Assembly: GCF_900100875.1 (NCBI RefSeq)
Contig: NZ_FNKQ01000002.1
Span: 496,001-560,000, forward strand
DNA: 64,000 nucleotides
Reading direction: 5' to 3'
Source of the DNA: Halopelagius longus
GTDB taxonomy: Archaea; Halobacteriota; Halobacteria; Halobacteriales; Haloferacaceae
Part shown: positions 9,023 through 17,912 of the stretch, one piece after another
Layout: every line of letters starts with the position of its first letter
Position numbering within the stretch: position 1 is the stretch's first letter
Made by a program: the position numbers and the translations under genes
Notes under the pieces: generated by a model
What the model saw: the letters and a program-made list of their open reading frames with translations, nothing else
What the model was told of the DNA's origin: nothing
Databases searched by the model: none

Positions 9023-9962
9023 CGACGACGACATCGACAGACTACAGGCGAAGCTCTCCCGCGTCCGCGGCGAAATCGGCAAGCGAATCGTCGGCCAGTC
9101 GGACGTGGTCGAACGACTCCTCGTCTGCGTCCTCGCGGACGGGAACGCCCTCCTCGAATCGAACCCCGGCCTCGGGAAGACGACGCTCGTGCGAACCGTC
9201 GCGGAGGTGACGGACCTCTCCTTTTCGCGCATCCAGAACACGCCCGACCTGATGCCCTCCGACATCACCGGCACCGAGATAATCCGCGAGTCAGAGCAGG
9301 GCCGGGAGTTCGTCTTCGAGAAGGGGCCGGTGTTCGCGAACCTCGTCCTCGCCGACGAGATAAACCGCGCGACGCCGAAGACGCAGGCCGCGTTGCTGGA
9401 AGCGATGCAGGAAAAGCAGGTGACTGCGGCGGGGGACACGTACGAACTCCCGAGTCCGTTCTTCATCCTCGCGACGCAGAACCCCATCGACCAAGGCGGG
9501 ACGTACCCCCTTCCGGAGGCGCAAACCGACCGCTTCCTGATGAAGATACTCGTCGATTACCCCTCCTTCGACGAGGAGAGCGAGATAGTGAACCGCTACG
9601 CGGCGGGCGCGGCGAGTCCGGAGGTCGAACGCATCCTGAGTCGCGACGAACTCCTCCGGGCGCAGACGCTCGCCCGGCAGGTGCCCATCGCCGACGACGT
9701 CCGCGACAGGGCCGTCGAACTCGTCCGCGCGACCAGAACCGCAGACGACATCGAGTACGGCGCGAGTCCCCGCGCGAGCATGTCGCTGGTCCTCGCGGCG
9801 AAGGCGCGGGCGTTCCTCGCCGGGCGGTCGCACGTGAGTTGGGAGGACGTGAAGGAGATGGCCCCGCCCGTCATCAGACACCGCATCATCGTCGATTTCC
9901 GCGCCGAACGCGAGGGCGTCACGCCCGACGAGGCGGTGAAATCGTTGCTCGCGGACGCCTGA
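9012..9962 (+). CDS. MoxR-family AAA+ ATPase
   Basis: This 316-residue cytoplasmic ATPase has a Walker A motif in LESNPGLGKTTLVRT, a Walker B motif and MoxR signature in LADEINRATPKTQAALLEAM, and sensor 1 in FFILATQNPIDQGGTYPL. A helical lid domain follows. MoxR proteins act as chaperone-like ATPases that mature or insert partner proteins, often vWA proteins encoded beside them, and that context holds here. The gene begins inside the previous reading frame and ends three bases before the DUF58 gene. Confidence 0.93.
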   Translation: MNPDDDDIDRLQAKLSRVRGEIGKRIVGQSDVVERLLVCVLADGNALLESNPGLGKTTLVRTVAEVTDLSFSRIQNTPDLMPSDITGTEIIRESEQGREFVFEKGPVFANLVLADEINRATPKTQAALLEAMQEKQVTAAGDTYELPSPFFILATQNPIDQGGTYPLPEAQTDRFLMKILVDYPSFDEESEIVNRYAAGAASPEVERILSRDELLRAQTLARQVPIADDVRDRAVELVRATRTADDIEYGASPRASMSLVLAAKARAFLAGRSHVSWEDVKEMAPPVIRHRIIVDFRAEREGVTPDEAVKSLLADA

Positions 9963-9964
9963 CG

Positions 9965-10825
9965 ATGACCATCGACCCCGGCTTCCTCGACGAACTCGCG
10001 CGCCTCGACGCGTCGCTGAAACGGCAGTCCGACTCGCCGTTGCAGGGCGAACAGGAGTCCGAGAGCGTCGGCGAGGGGTTGACGTTCAGCGACTACCGCA
10101 GGTACGCGCCCGGCGACGACACCCGCCTCATCGACTGGCGCGTCTACGCGCGGACGGAGGAGTACTTCATCAAGCAGTTCGAGGCGGAGCGAAACCTCAC
10201 CGTCCACGTCCTCGTCGACTCCTCGGCGTCGATGGACTACGGCGAGGGCGACGACCACAAGTTCGAGTTCGGCGCGAAGATCGGCCTCGGGTTCGCCTAC
10301 CTCACCGCCGAGGAGAACAACGACTTCCGCTTTTCGACCGTCGGCGACAGGCCGTACCGCCTCGACGCCGGGCGGTCGAACCGCGGCGAACTGCTCTCGG
10401 TGATAGACCGGTTGAACGAGACGACGCTCGACGGCGAGGCGGAACTCGCCGCCGCCGCCGAGGAGTACGCGGACACCATCCGCTCGCGGTCGCTCGTCGT
10501 CCTCGTCAGCGACTTCCTCGTGGACCCCGAGGAGGTGGCCGAAACCGTCGCCGCCCTCGGCGACAACGACGTGCTCCTCGTCAACGTCCTCGCGCCGGAC
10601 GAACTCGACCCCGGCGTGACCGGCGACACCATCTTCGAGGACCCCGAGTCCCACGAGACGCGGCGGTCGTACTTCGGCGGGTCGTTGGCCCGGCAGTACC
10701 GAAACCGACTGGAGGAGCACACCGACGCCGTCGCCGAACGGGCGCGGGACCTCCGGGCCGACTACGCCCTCCTCGATACGGGCGAGGAGTTCTTCGAGGC
10801 GTTCACGGCCGTCTGGGTCGGGTGA
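9965..10825 (+). CDS. DUF58 domain protein (MoxR partner)
   Basis: A 286-residue protein with the DUF58 core motif FSDYRRYAPGDDTRLIDWRVYART, shown here in part by YAPGDD and the IDWR block. A vWA-like segment with VHVLVDSSASMDYG follows. DUF58 genes are almost always next to moxR, and this one begins three bases after the moxR stop. I use the ATG at 9965 because it directly follows moxR and gives a normal family length. The protein probably recognises or holds a target for the MoxR ATPase. Confidence 0.88.
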   Translation: MTIDPGFLDELARLDASLKRQSDSPLQGEQESESVGEGLTFSDYRRYAPGDDTRLIDWRVYARTEEYFIKQFEAERNLTVHVLVDSSASMDYGEGDDHKFEFGAKIGLGFAYLTAEENNDFRFSTVGDRPYRLDAGRSNRGELLSVIDRLNETTLDGEAELAAAAEEYADTIRSRSLVVLVSDFLVDPEEVAETVAALGDNDVLLVNVLAPDELDPGVTGDTIFEDPESHETRRSYFGGSLARQYRNRLEEHTDAVAERARDLRADYALLDTGEEFFEAFTAVWVG

Positions 10826-10893
10826 CCGAGCGATCCGGCCCCCGGCTCCCGTCCGCCCGCGCGCTTTTCATCGACGGGTCCGATACTCGCCCC

Positions 10894-11994
10894 GTGACAC
10901 CACCGTACGAGAACGTCGCGGCGCGCCTCTCCGACCTCGACCCCGTCTCGGTCTGCTGTCTCCCGGACGGCAGCGTGGACGACCACTACGAACTCGACGC
11001 CGGCGACGAACGCGTCGCGTCGCGGGAGGGGTTCGCTCGGGCCGTCGAGGGCGGCGAGGGGTCGCTCAGACGGCGGCGCGTCGCGCGCGAACCCGGCGGA
11101 CAGGCGGTCAACGCCGCACGTCAGACCGCCGCGCTCGGAGACGACGCGACCCTCTTCGGCCACCTCGACCACGCGGTGTTCGAACGCCTCGACCCGGCCG
11201 TCGAGACGGTGTCGTTCGGGTCGCCCTCGGAGGTGGACGTGCTCCGCCTCGCGGAGAGCGACCTGATGCTCGTCACCGAGTCGGACGAACTCGAATCGTG
11301 GTCCGGAGCCGTCCTCCGGTCGGACAGGTCGCTCGCGGCCCTCTACGACGCCGACGCGGTGTACGTCGGCAACTGGGCGTCGGCCCCCGGACTCGCGGCG
11401 GCGTTCGACACGATGGCCGAGGAACTGACCGACTCGCTTGTCGTCGTCGACCCCGGCCCCCTCGGCCATCTCCCCGACGAACGGATCGAGGGCCTGTTCG
11501 ACGCGCTCCGAGCTGTCTCGGAGTCGAACGATGCGGTCTTGAGCCTCAACGACCGGGAACTCGGCGTCCTCGCGTCGTACGCGGACGGCGCGACGAACGA
11601 GAGCGCCGAGGCGGACGACGCCGAGGGGGCCTCCGCGGGCGACCGGTCAGACTCCGACGACGACGCGGCCCGACTCGCCGGCCTCCGGGAGTCCACGTCG
11701 CTCCGTCTGGCGGTCCTGCACGACGCCGACAGGGCCGTCGCCGCGGGCGCCGGAGACGGGGAGGGAGGGGACGCCGAGGTGACGGCGGTTCCGAACGCGG
11801 AGACGGACCGCGTCGAGACGACGACGGGCGCGGGCGACCGGTTCTCGGCGGGACTCGCACGCGCGTTGGCCGCCGGGTGGCCCGCCGAGGAGTCGCTGGC
11901 GCTCGGCAACCTCTGTGCCACCTACCGCGTCGCGACGGGCGGCACCGGCACCGCGACGGAGTTGCGCGCGTTCGCCGACGCGGCGTTCGGGTAA
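10894..11994 (+). CDS. PfkB-family carbohydrate kinase
   Basis: A ribokinase/PfkB-fold kinase of 366 residues. The N-terminal substrate motif is PGGQAVNAARQTAALGDDA and the C-terminal ATP/anion-hole motif is TTGAGDRFSAGLARAL. An acidic insertion (about residues 225-255) of low complexity separates them. I chose the GTG at 10894, because a T-rich box in GCGCTTTTCATC about 30 bp upstream fits a leaderless promoter; a longer form could begin at the GTG at 10822, overlapping the DUF58 stop. The sugar substrate is not determinable. Confidence 0.8.
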   Translation: MTPPYENVAARLSDLDPVSVCCLPDGSVDDHYELDAGDERVASREGFARAVEGGEGSLRRRRVAREPGGQAVNAARQTAALGDDATLFGHLDHAVFERLDPAVETVSFGSPSEVDVLRLAESDLMLVTESDELESWSGAVLRSDRSLAALYDADAVYVGNWASAPGLAAAFDTMAEELTDSLVVVDPGPLGHLPDERIEGLFDALRAVSESNDAVLSLNDRELGVLASYADGATNESAEADDAEGASAGDRSDSDDDAARLAGLRESTSLRLAVLHDADRAVAAGAGDGEGGDAEVTAVPNAETDRVETTTGAGDRFSAGLARALAAGWPAEESLALGNLCATYRVATGGTGTATELRAFADAAFG

Positions 11995-12051
11995 CCGACG
12001 CGACTGACCGCATCCCGCGCCTATTTGACGGTCGATGTGCGACGGTGGAAC

Positions 12052-13302
12052 GTGTCGCGCGAACAGGGTCGTCGCGTGGTCGCTCTCGTCTCGGGCTCGC
12101 ACTTCGTCAATCACGCCTTCATGGTGCTTCTAGCCCCTCTCGTGGGCGTCCTCGCCGCGCGGTTCGACGTGGGAATCGCCGCGATAGGGCTCGCAATCGG
12201 CGTCCCGCAGGCGGTGGTGCTCCTGTTACAGCTCCCGTTCGGCTACGTCTCGGACGGCCACAGTCGCACGCTCGTCCTCCTCGCGTCGCTCGTCTTCGGA
12301 ACGGTCGGTGCCGCGGCGACGGCGCTCGCACCCTCCTACGAGTGGCTCCTCGCCGCGCAGGTGGTTCTCGGCGTCGGCGTCGCCGGACACCACCCCGCCC
12401 ACTACCCCCTCTTGGCCGTCGCCTCCCCCGACGAGTCGCGGGGGAGAGCCTACAGCGCACACGCGTTCGGCGGGGAGGCCGGCCTCGCCGCTCCGTACGC
12501 CGCCGTCGGAGTCACCTCCGCGCTGTCTCTGTCGTGGCGCTACGCCGTCGGCGCTCTCGCCGTCGTCGGCCTCGCGTACACCCTCCTCACGTTCGTCGTG
12601 GTTCGGGGGCTGGACGGCGGCATCAAGCGCCCGGACCCGGCGGACAGAGCGACGGAACGGCCGACGCTCCGTTCGATTCCCGGCCGCGTCGCGGCGACGG
12701 GCCGCGCCCTCGCGAGTTCGACGGGCATCCTCGGGTTGACCGTCCTCGCCTTCGTCACCTCCGCGGCGGCGTGGTGCATCCGGACGTACACGCCGCAGCT
12801 TCTGACCGCGGGGTACGGCGTCGCCGACGGCACGGCGAACCTCCTCGTCTCCGCGATGCTCGTCGTCGGCGCGGGACTCATCGTCTTCGGCGGGTCGATG
12901 ACGGACCGCGTGGGGCCGCCTGCGGTGGCCTACGGCGGGTACACGGCGCTCGCCGTCGTCGCGGCGGCGCTCGCGACGCTGTCGCTCCCCCTCGCGGGTC
13001 TGGTCCTCGTGTTGCCGTTCAGCGGAACCATCAGCCTCTCTCGCCCCGCGCGTTCGACGCTCGCGGACCGCTTCTCCGCGCGGAGCGATTTAGGGAAGAA
13101 CTTCGCGCTCGTGACCGTCGGCATCTCCCTCGGCGGCGCACTCGCGCCGCCGGCGTTCGGGTACCTCATCGACGCCGCGGGCGTCGCCGCCGCGTTCGGC
13201 GTCGTCGCCGGCATCGCCCTCCTCTGTCTCGTCCTCGTCCGCCTGACGCTCCGAACCGCGCCGCCGTCGGTCACGGCCCCCGCGCCGACGGCCGACGACT
13301 GA
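12052..13302 (+). CDS. MFS transporter, fosmidomycin-resistance (Fsr)-like
   Basis: A 12-helix major facilitator protein of 416 residues. Helix-rich sequence begins at VVALVSGSHFVNHAFMVLLAP. The block VGVAGHHPAHYPLLA and the later SGTISLSRPARSTLADR resemble the Fsr branch of drug exporters. I choose the GTG at 12052 because a CTATTTGA box lies about 28 bp upstream; TTG 12025 or GTG 12037 would add 5-9 residues. The substrate is unknown, and assignment to the Fsr group rests on overall pattern only. Confidence 0.75.
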   Translation: MSREQGRRVVALVSGSHFVNHAFMVLLAPLVGVLAARFDVGIAAIGLAIGVPQAVVLLLQLPFGYVSDGHSRTLVLLASLVFGTVGAAATALAPSYEWLLAAQVVLGVGVAGHHPAHYPLLAVASPDESRGRAYSAHAFGGEAGLAAPYAAVGVTSALSLSWRYAVGALAVVGLAYTLLTFVVVRGLDGGIKRPDPADRATERPTLRSIPGRVAATGRALASSTGILGLTVLAFVTSAAAWCIRTYTPQLLTAGYGVADGTANLLVSAMLVVGAGLIVFGGSMTDRVGPPAVAYGGYTALAVVAAALATLSLPLAGLVLVLPFSGTISLSRPARSTLADRFSARSDLGKNFALVTVGISLGGALAPPAFGYLIDAAGVAAAFGVVAGIALLCLVLVRLTLRTAPPSVTAPAPTADD

Positions 13303-13394
13303 CGGCGACGCACCGTCAGCGAACCGCGAAAATCAGCCGCGCTCGTAGATATCTTCACTATTCTGCACGTCGTATCCGTCTGCGGTGATTAGTG

Positions 13395-13847
13395 ATGGCA
13401 ACTACTGCGTCCACCGCGGCACAGAACCGACGAACGTTCGAGCGTATCGCCCGCGAGTTCTGGAACGAACGGAACTACGACGCGGCCGACGACGCCTACG
13501 CCGAGGAGGTTACGCTGCGCACGCAGACGGAACCGGACGTCCTCGAAGGCGTCGAGGGGGTGAAGGCGTTCGCTCGGCGGTACCACGACGCGTTCTCGGA
13601 CTTCGAGCTCGACCTGTGCGACGTTCGGGCGTCGGACGACGTGGTCTACGGGCGGTACGCCGTCCGCGGCACGCACGACGGGACGCTCCGGAGTCCCGAC
13701 GGCGACATCCCCGCCACCGGCGAGCGAATCGAACTGTGGGGACTCGTCGAAGCGCGGTTCGAAGACGGCCGGTGCGTCGAGGAGTGGAACAGCACCGACG
13801 CCGCGACGATGGCGAGCCAACTCGGTATCGCGCCGGGAATCGAGTAA
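13395..13847 (+). CDS. SnoaL-like / ester-cyclase-fold protein
   Basis: 150 residues with the cone-shaped alpha+beta barrel pattern of the SnoaL/NTF2-like superfamily: an N-terminal helix with NRRTFERIAREFWNE, then LEGVEGVKAFARRYHDAFSDFEL, and a strand-rich end with RIELWGLVEARFEDGRCVEEW. Members bind small hydrophobic ligands or catalyse polyketide cyclisation, but no specific substrate can be proposed. The ATG at 13395 is preferred over a GTG one codon upstream. Confidence 0.75.
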   Translation: MATTASTAAQNRRTFERIAREFWNERNYDAADDAYAEEVTLRTQTEPDVLEGVEGVKAFARRYHDAFSDFELDLCDVRASDDVVYGRYAVRGTHDGTLRSPDGDIPATGERIELWGLVEARFEDGRCVEEWNSTDAATMASQLGIAPGIE

Positions 13848-13849
13848 AA

Positions 13850-13870
13850 ACGGAGACCGTCCGGTTTTTT
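13850..13870 (+). terminator. Hairpin plus T-tract terminator
   Basis: A small stem (ACGG-AGA-CCGT at 13850-13860) is followed by six T residues at 13865-13870. It lies directly after the SnoaL-like gene and before the convergent zinc-finger gene, so it probably ends the plus-strand transcript. Confidence 0.45.
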
Positions 13871-13877
13871 CGGCGGG

Positions 13878-14075
13878 CTATCCGGACCACTCGCCGCCGA
13901 TGTCGTTCGTGACCGAACTCCGCCACTCCTCGAAGCCGCGTTCGCAGACGGAACTCTCCTGCAGGTGGGTCATGAACCCCTCGCCGGGGTTCTCTAACTC
14001 GGCCATGCAGAACGGACAGACGCTCGGGTCGTCCCACGTGTACGCCAGCACGGAGGGTGGTTCTGGTTCTGACAT
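13878..14075 (-). CDS. Small C2HC zinc-finger protein
   Basis: A 65-residue protein with one putative zinc site made of Cys20, Cys23, His37 and Cys44 (CPFC then MTHLQESSVC). The rest is acidic and aromatic. Very small zinc-finger proteins are abundant in haloarchaea and several affect swimming, biofilm or stress behaviour, but this one cannot be matched to a studied member. A TAAAATG box about 25-30 bp upstream supports a leaderless start. Confidence 0.72.
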   Translation of the reverse strand: MSEPEPPSVLAYTWDDPSVCPFCMAELENPGEGFMTHLQESSVCERGFEEWRSSVTNDIGGEWSG

Positions 14076-14234
14076 ACGCGCGAGTACACACTCATTTTAC
14101 ATAAGTATGGGGTAGATATTCGACATTTTTGGAACAAACATCCACAATAGTGCGATTTGAGTTTAGATATGGTTCGAAGAACGTTCGGGACGCTTCGAAA
14201 CGATAAACCTCGGCGAGGGGGTACGATTCGGTCG

Positions 14235-14660
14235 ATGAACTACATGCTGTGGGCAGTTATCGCCCTCGCCGCCTACTCGCTCGTCGCGCCGCTTATGAGC
14301 GTCGCGACGACCGGGTCGCCGAAGATACCGAGCAACGTCGCGGCGCTGATGGCGAACACGGTGCTGGTCGCCGTGACGTTGGGCGTCGTCGTCTACAACG
14401 ACAGCAACGCCGTCACCTACGTCTCGCATCCGAAGGCGAAGTTCGTCCTCGCCGCGGGCGTCTGTCTCACCGTCGGCATCCTCGCGTACTACCGCGCGCT
14501 GTCGATGGGGCCGGTGAGCATCGTCTCGCCCGTCTTCGGGATGTTCCTCGTTCTCAGTTCCGTCATCGGCATCGCCTTCCTGAACGAGTCGCTCACCGCC
14601 CGCAAGGTGATCGGAATCGGCCTCGCCCTCGTCGCCATCTACCTCGTCAGCGTCGAGTGA
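14235..14660 (+). CDS. Half-size EamA-family membrane transporter
   Basis: 141 residues forming a single EamA (DMT) domain with about five helices, ending in the usual signature (GPVSIVSPVFGMFLVLSS ... FLNESLTARKVIGIGLALVA). Two-domain DMT exporters are twice this length, so this protein probably dimerises like other single-domain members. The ATG at 14235 is chosen because the hydrophobic region begins right after it and a CGATAAAC promoter-like box lies about 35 bp upstream. Substrate unknown. Confidence 0.8.
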   Translation: MNYMLWAVIALAAYSLVAPLMSVATTGSPKIPSNVAALMANTVLVAVTLGVVVYNDSNAVTYVSHPKAKFVLAAGVCLTVGILAYYRALSMGPVSIVSPVFGMFLVLSSVIGIAFLNESLTARKVIGIGLALVAIYLVSVE

Positions 14661-14722
14661 GACTCACTCGGTGGAGGACCGGAGCGGCAACGACTTTTTG
14701 CGCGGCGACCCAACCCCCGCGC

Positions 14723-15286
14723 ATGGTGTTGATGCAGTCAGACTCCGAACTGTCTCGCGGCGACGAAGCGCCCTTCTTCTCGCTCCCGGGCGCGGACGGG
14801 GAGACGTACGCGCTCGATACCTTCGCCGACTACGAGGCGTTGCTCGTCGTGTTCACGTGCAACCACTGCCCGTACGCGGAGGCGAAACGGGAGGAGTTGA
14901 ACCACCTCGCGGAGTCGTACGACGGACTCGCCGTCGTCGGCATCAACCCGAACGACGCCGAGGAGTACCCCGACGACTCCTACGAGGCGATGCGCGAACG
15001 GGTCGAAGAGGGGGAGATTCGCTTCACCGCCTACCTGCGCGACGAGTCCCAAGACGTCGCACGGGAGTACGGGGCCGTCTGCACGCCCGACCCGTTCCTC
15101 TTCGAACGCGCGGACGACGGATTCGAGTTGGTCTTCCACTCGCGCATCGACGACGCGATGAGTCCCGACGAGGAACCGACCGACTACGAGATGCGGACGG
15201 CCGTCGAGGCGGTGTTGGCCGACGAGGAGATACCGACCGAGGAGACGCCCTCGCAGGGGTGCTCCATCAAGTGGCGCGAGGAGTAG
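14723..15286 (+). CDS. Thioredoxin-fold / AhpC-TSA-like redox protein
   Basis: A 187-residue protein of the thioredoxin superfamily. After FFSLPGADGETYALDTFADY, strand and active site read LVVFTCNHCPYAEAKREEL, giving a CxxC pair at Cys46 and Cys49. The following VVGINPNDAEEYPDDSYEAM and a cis-proline region (AVCTPDPFLFE) fit the RESA/AhpC-TSA branch. It is probably a cytoplasmic thiol oxidoreductase, since no signal peptide is present. A second in-frame ATG lies three codons downstream. Confidence 0.83.
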   Translation: MVLMQSDSELSRGDEAPFFSLPGADGETYALDTFADYEALLVVFTCNHCPYAEAKREELNHLAESYDGLAVVGINPNDAEEYPDDSYEAMRERVEEGEIRFTAYLRDESQDVAREYGAVCTPDPFLFERADDGFELVFHSRIDDAMSPDEEPTDYEMRTAVEAVLADEEIPTEETPSQGCSIKWREE

Positions 15287-15730
15287 TCAGTCGAGTTCTA
15301 ACTCCGAGGCCTGCTGAAGCGCCTCGCGGGCGCTCTCGACCGCGGTTTCCTTCTTCGCCGGGTAGGCTTCGACCTTCGCGCGGAGCGTGAGGCCCCCGCC
15401 GCGGCGGACGTCGCCTCGGAACGCGGCCTGTTTGTCCAACCGCATGAACAGTTCGCAGTTCTCGGTCACCCGGTCGTCGAGTTCGTCGAGGAGTCCCTCG
15501 AAGTCGGGCAGTTCCGAGATGCGCGCGAGGACGTGGCGAACCTCGTCGGCGTTCTCGACGCGGGCGGAGAAGACGATGATGCGGTCGCCGTGGTGGCCGG
15601 TGCTGACGGTACGTTCGACCTCGAACTCCTCGGGGAGGAACGTTCGAAGCGCGTCCTCGACGCGCTTCTCGTCTTCGGTCGCGTAACAGAACGTACGCAG
15701 ATCTACGTAGTGGAACGGGACGCGCGGCAT
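15287..15730 (-). CDS. RNA-binding protein of the COG1325 (exosome-associated) family
   Basis: A 147-residue archaeal protein with the family start MPRVPFHYVDLRTFCYAT, the TVSTGHHGDRIIVFSARVEN segment and the basic-hydrophobic C-terminal part. These proteins are predicted RNA-binding factors linked to the archaeal exosome or ribosome; that role comes from family knowledge, not from a visible catalytic motif. It converges on the thioredoxin-fold gene, with the two stops adjacent. Confidence 0.8.
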   Translation of the reverse strand: MPRVPFHYVDLRTFCYATEDEKRVEDALRTFLPEEFEVERTVSTGHHGDRIIVFSARVENADEVRHVLARISELPDFEGLLDELDDRVTENCELFMRLDKQAAFRGDVRRGGGLTLRAKVEAYPAKKETAVESAREALQQASELELD

Positions 15731-15769
15731 TCTTCCTCGTCGATTCGCACTGCGCGGGGAAAAGCCCGC

Positions 15770-15961
15770 TTATTCCTCGTCTTCCTCGGCGGCTTCGAGT
15801 TGGTCCTCGGAGATGCCGACCTCCTGTCCGTCGTCGAAGCTCACGGTGTACGTCGGGTCGCCGAACATCGTCTCGACGACCTGCGTGATGGTCCCGACTT
15901 CGCCGTCGAACTCGCTGTGTTTGTCGTGCAGGACGACCGTATCTTCCTTTTCGAAGGACAT
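15770..15961 (-). CDS. Small SH3/KOW-like protein (DUF1918-like)
   Basis: 63 residues from the ATG at 15961. The sequence MSFEKEDTVVLHDKHSEF, then GEVGTITQVVETMFGDPTY and VSFDDGQEVGISEDQLE, is a small beta-barrel pattern resembling DUF1918 or KOW proteins, followed by an acidic tail. An upstream start would add nine basic residues with no family support. Function unknown. Confidence 0.68.
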   Translation of the reverse strand: MSFEKEDTVVLHDKHSEFDGEVGTITQVVETMFGDPTYTVSFDDGQEVGISEDQLEAAEEDEE

Positions 15962-16193
15962 GGCCGAACGGTCGCTCCGGACGCTCAAAAGTGGACTGAT
16001 TCACCGACCGCTCGTCGTCCGGACGGCGTCTCGGCGCCTCCGCCGACCGCAGACCCGGGGCGTTTCCCGAACGAAGCTACCTTTACGCGCGGGGTCGAAT
16101 CGCCGCTATGAACGCCACGGACGGCCGAGAAACCCGCCCGCCCGACAGCACCGGACGGAGTCCGGCGGGCCCTCGATACTCGCTCGACGACAG

Positions 16194-16757
16194 ATGACGG
16201 TCGACGACCTCTGGTTTCTCGCGGACGAAGCGACGCAACGGGCCGAACAGGCGTACCACCGACTCCGGGAGCGACACTCGGGGTACATCCAGCGGACGCA
16301 CACGCGACGCGTCACCAGAGAGCGGTTCCGGACGCTCGCGCGGCGGGTGAAGGAGACCGGCGCGCCGTACGGCGCACAGACCGTCGTCCACCGCGACGGC
16401 GACGAGATACTCCTCGTCAGACACGAGGGCGTCGACATGTGGGTGCTCCCCGGCGGCGAACTGCGCGACGGGGAGACGTACCGCGAGGCGGCGGAGCGAG
16501 AACTCGCCGAGGAGGCGGGCGTCTCCGCGGACTTCCGCGGCCTCGCCATGGCGAACCGCATCGACATCGCGTGCGACGACTACGCGACGTGGGGCGTCCT
16601 CCCCGTGTTCGCCGCGGCGGCGACCGAACTCGACCTCTCGGTGTGCGACCCGGACGGGGAAATCTCCGCGGCGGAGTGGTTCCCCGTCTCGAACCTCCCC
16701 GCCGACACGCGCGACCGAGACGACATCCTCGCGTGGTACGACCGCGCGGGGCCGTGA
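16194..16757 (+). CDS. Nudix hydrolase
   Basis: A 187-residue hydrolase of nucleoside-diphosphate-linked substrates. The Nudix box is complete, from Gly88 through Glu94, Arg102-Glu103 and Glu106-Glu107 to Gly109, matching G-x5-E-x7-REU-x-EE-x-GU. An N-terminal helical extension of about 60 residues precedes it. The ATG at 16194 is chosen because sequence upstream carries no family pattern. The real substrate (oxidised nucleotide, ADP-ribose or other) cannot be read from the motif. Confidence 0.88.
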   Translation: MTVDDLWFLADEATQRAEQAYHRLRERHSGYIQRTHTRRVTRERFRTLARRVKETGAPYGAQTVVHRDGDEILLVRHEGVDMWVLPGGELRDGETYREAAERELAEEAGVSADFRGLAMANRIDIACDDYATWGVLPVFAAAATELDLSVCDPDGEISAAEWFPVSNLPADTRDRDDILAWYDRAGP

Positions 16758-16773
16758 CGAGCGAGTGCGACGC

Positions 16774-17121
16774 TCACCGCGGCGCGTCGTCGCCGTCCGC
16801 GGCCGTTTCCACTTTCTGCCCCCAGAATCCGGGGTGTTTCGTGACCGTCACGTCGCCGAGAACCCGCGTCTGACAGGCGAGCCTCAGACCCGATTCCGGG
16901 TCGTGCGGCGGCGCGGACAGGCGCTTGCGCTCTCGGTCCTCGGGGTCGGACACCTCGCCCTCGACGGCGACGGCGCACGTCCCGCACGTCGCGTGGCCGC
17001 GACAGTTCAGTAGCCGCGACCCCCCGTTGTGCGGCGTCTCGCCCGCGTCGAGGAGCACGTCGCGGAGGACGGCCCCGCGTTCGCACTCTATCTCCGTGCC
17101 GCGATAGTTAATGACTGGCAT
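16774..17121 (-). CDS. [2Fe-2S] ferredoxin
   Basis: A 115-residue electron carrier with the cluster ligands Cys40, Cys46, Cys49 and Cys83 (C-x5-C-x2-C ... C, as in NCRGHATCGTC and LACQT). This spacing fits the adrenodoxin/putidaredoxin-like group rather than the long halophilic plant-type ferredoxin with its acidic insertion. Its redox partner is not encoded nearby. Confidence 0.88.
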   Translation of the reverse strand: MPVINYRGTEIECERGAVLRDVLLDAGETPHNGGSRLLNCRGHATCGTCAVAVEGEVSDPEDRERKRLSAPPHDPESGLRLACQTRVLGDVTVTKHPGFWGQKVETAADGDDAPR

Positions 17122-17205
17122 AGTATCGAGTTCGTGCGCCGAGCCTATAGGAGTAGCTCACGCTGCCTCGGTGGTCCTAAATACCGGGGAGTTCTCCTGC
17201 CGAGT

Positions 17206-17865
17206 ATGCGAACGAGTCGACGCTCCCTCCTCGCCGCGACGGGTGGTGCGCTCACCGCCACCGCCGGTTGCCTCGGCAGTCTCCCCGGTTCCTCGGGTGG
17301 AGCAAAACCCTCCTGCGACGTCGGAGAGCAAGAGACGGTCCAAGAACTCCCCCGCCCGACGCTCGGACCCGACGACGCGCCCGTGACGGTGGACGCCTAC
17401 GAGGACTTCGCCTGTCCCCACTGCGCGACGTACAGCACGGACATCTTCCCGAAGATACGCGAGGACTACGTCTCCTCGGGCGACATCAAGTACCGGTTCT
17501 TCGACTTCCCGCTTCCCGTGAACGAGCAGTGGTCGTGGGGCGGCGCTATCGCCGCGCGCGCGGTCCAAGACCGGACGGACGCCGAGACGTACTTCGACTA
17601 CGCGCACGCCCTGTTCGAGAATCAAGACAAACTCACGAGTTCGGGCCACCAACTCGTCCACGACCAAGCGGAGGAGCTCGACGTGAACGGCTGTCAGGTC
17701 ATGGCCGCCGTCGAGCAGGACACGTACCGGCCGGTCGTGGAGGCGGACCGGCAACGCGCCACGGACAACGGGTACGACTCGACGCCGACGATCGTCGTCG
17801 ACGGCGAAGCGCTCGACTCCTACAGCTACGACGCGGTGTCTTCGGCCATCGAGAGCAAGCTCTGA
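17206..17865 (+). CDS. DsbA-like thiol oxidoreductase, Tat lipoprotein
   Basis: A 219-residue exported protein. The N terminus has a twin-arginine motif (TSRRSLL) followed by a lipobox ending at Cys22 (TATAGC), typical of haloarchaeal Tat-dependent lipoproteins. The active site is CPHC at residues 70-73 in YEDFACPHCATYSTDIFP, and a cis-proline loop appears in STPTIVVDG. It probably forms or rearranges disulfides outside the cytoplasmic membrane. The ATG at 17206 places the Tat motif at the extreme N terminus. Confidence 0.9.
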   Translation: MRTSRRSLLAATGGALTATAGCLGSLPGSSGGAKPSCDVGEQETVQELPRPTLGPDDAPVTVDAYEDFACPHCATYSTDIFPKIREDYVSSGDIKYRFFDFPLPVNEQWSWGGAIAARAVQDRTDAETYFDYAHALFENQDKLTSSGHQLVHDQAEELDVNGCQVMAAVEQDTYRPVVEADRQRATDNGYDSTPTIVVDGEALDSYSYDAVSSAIESKL

Positions 17866-17912
17866 CGGCGGTGACGACCCCGGATTCGGACTCGACGGAC
17901 GGCGCCAAACGA

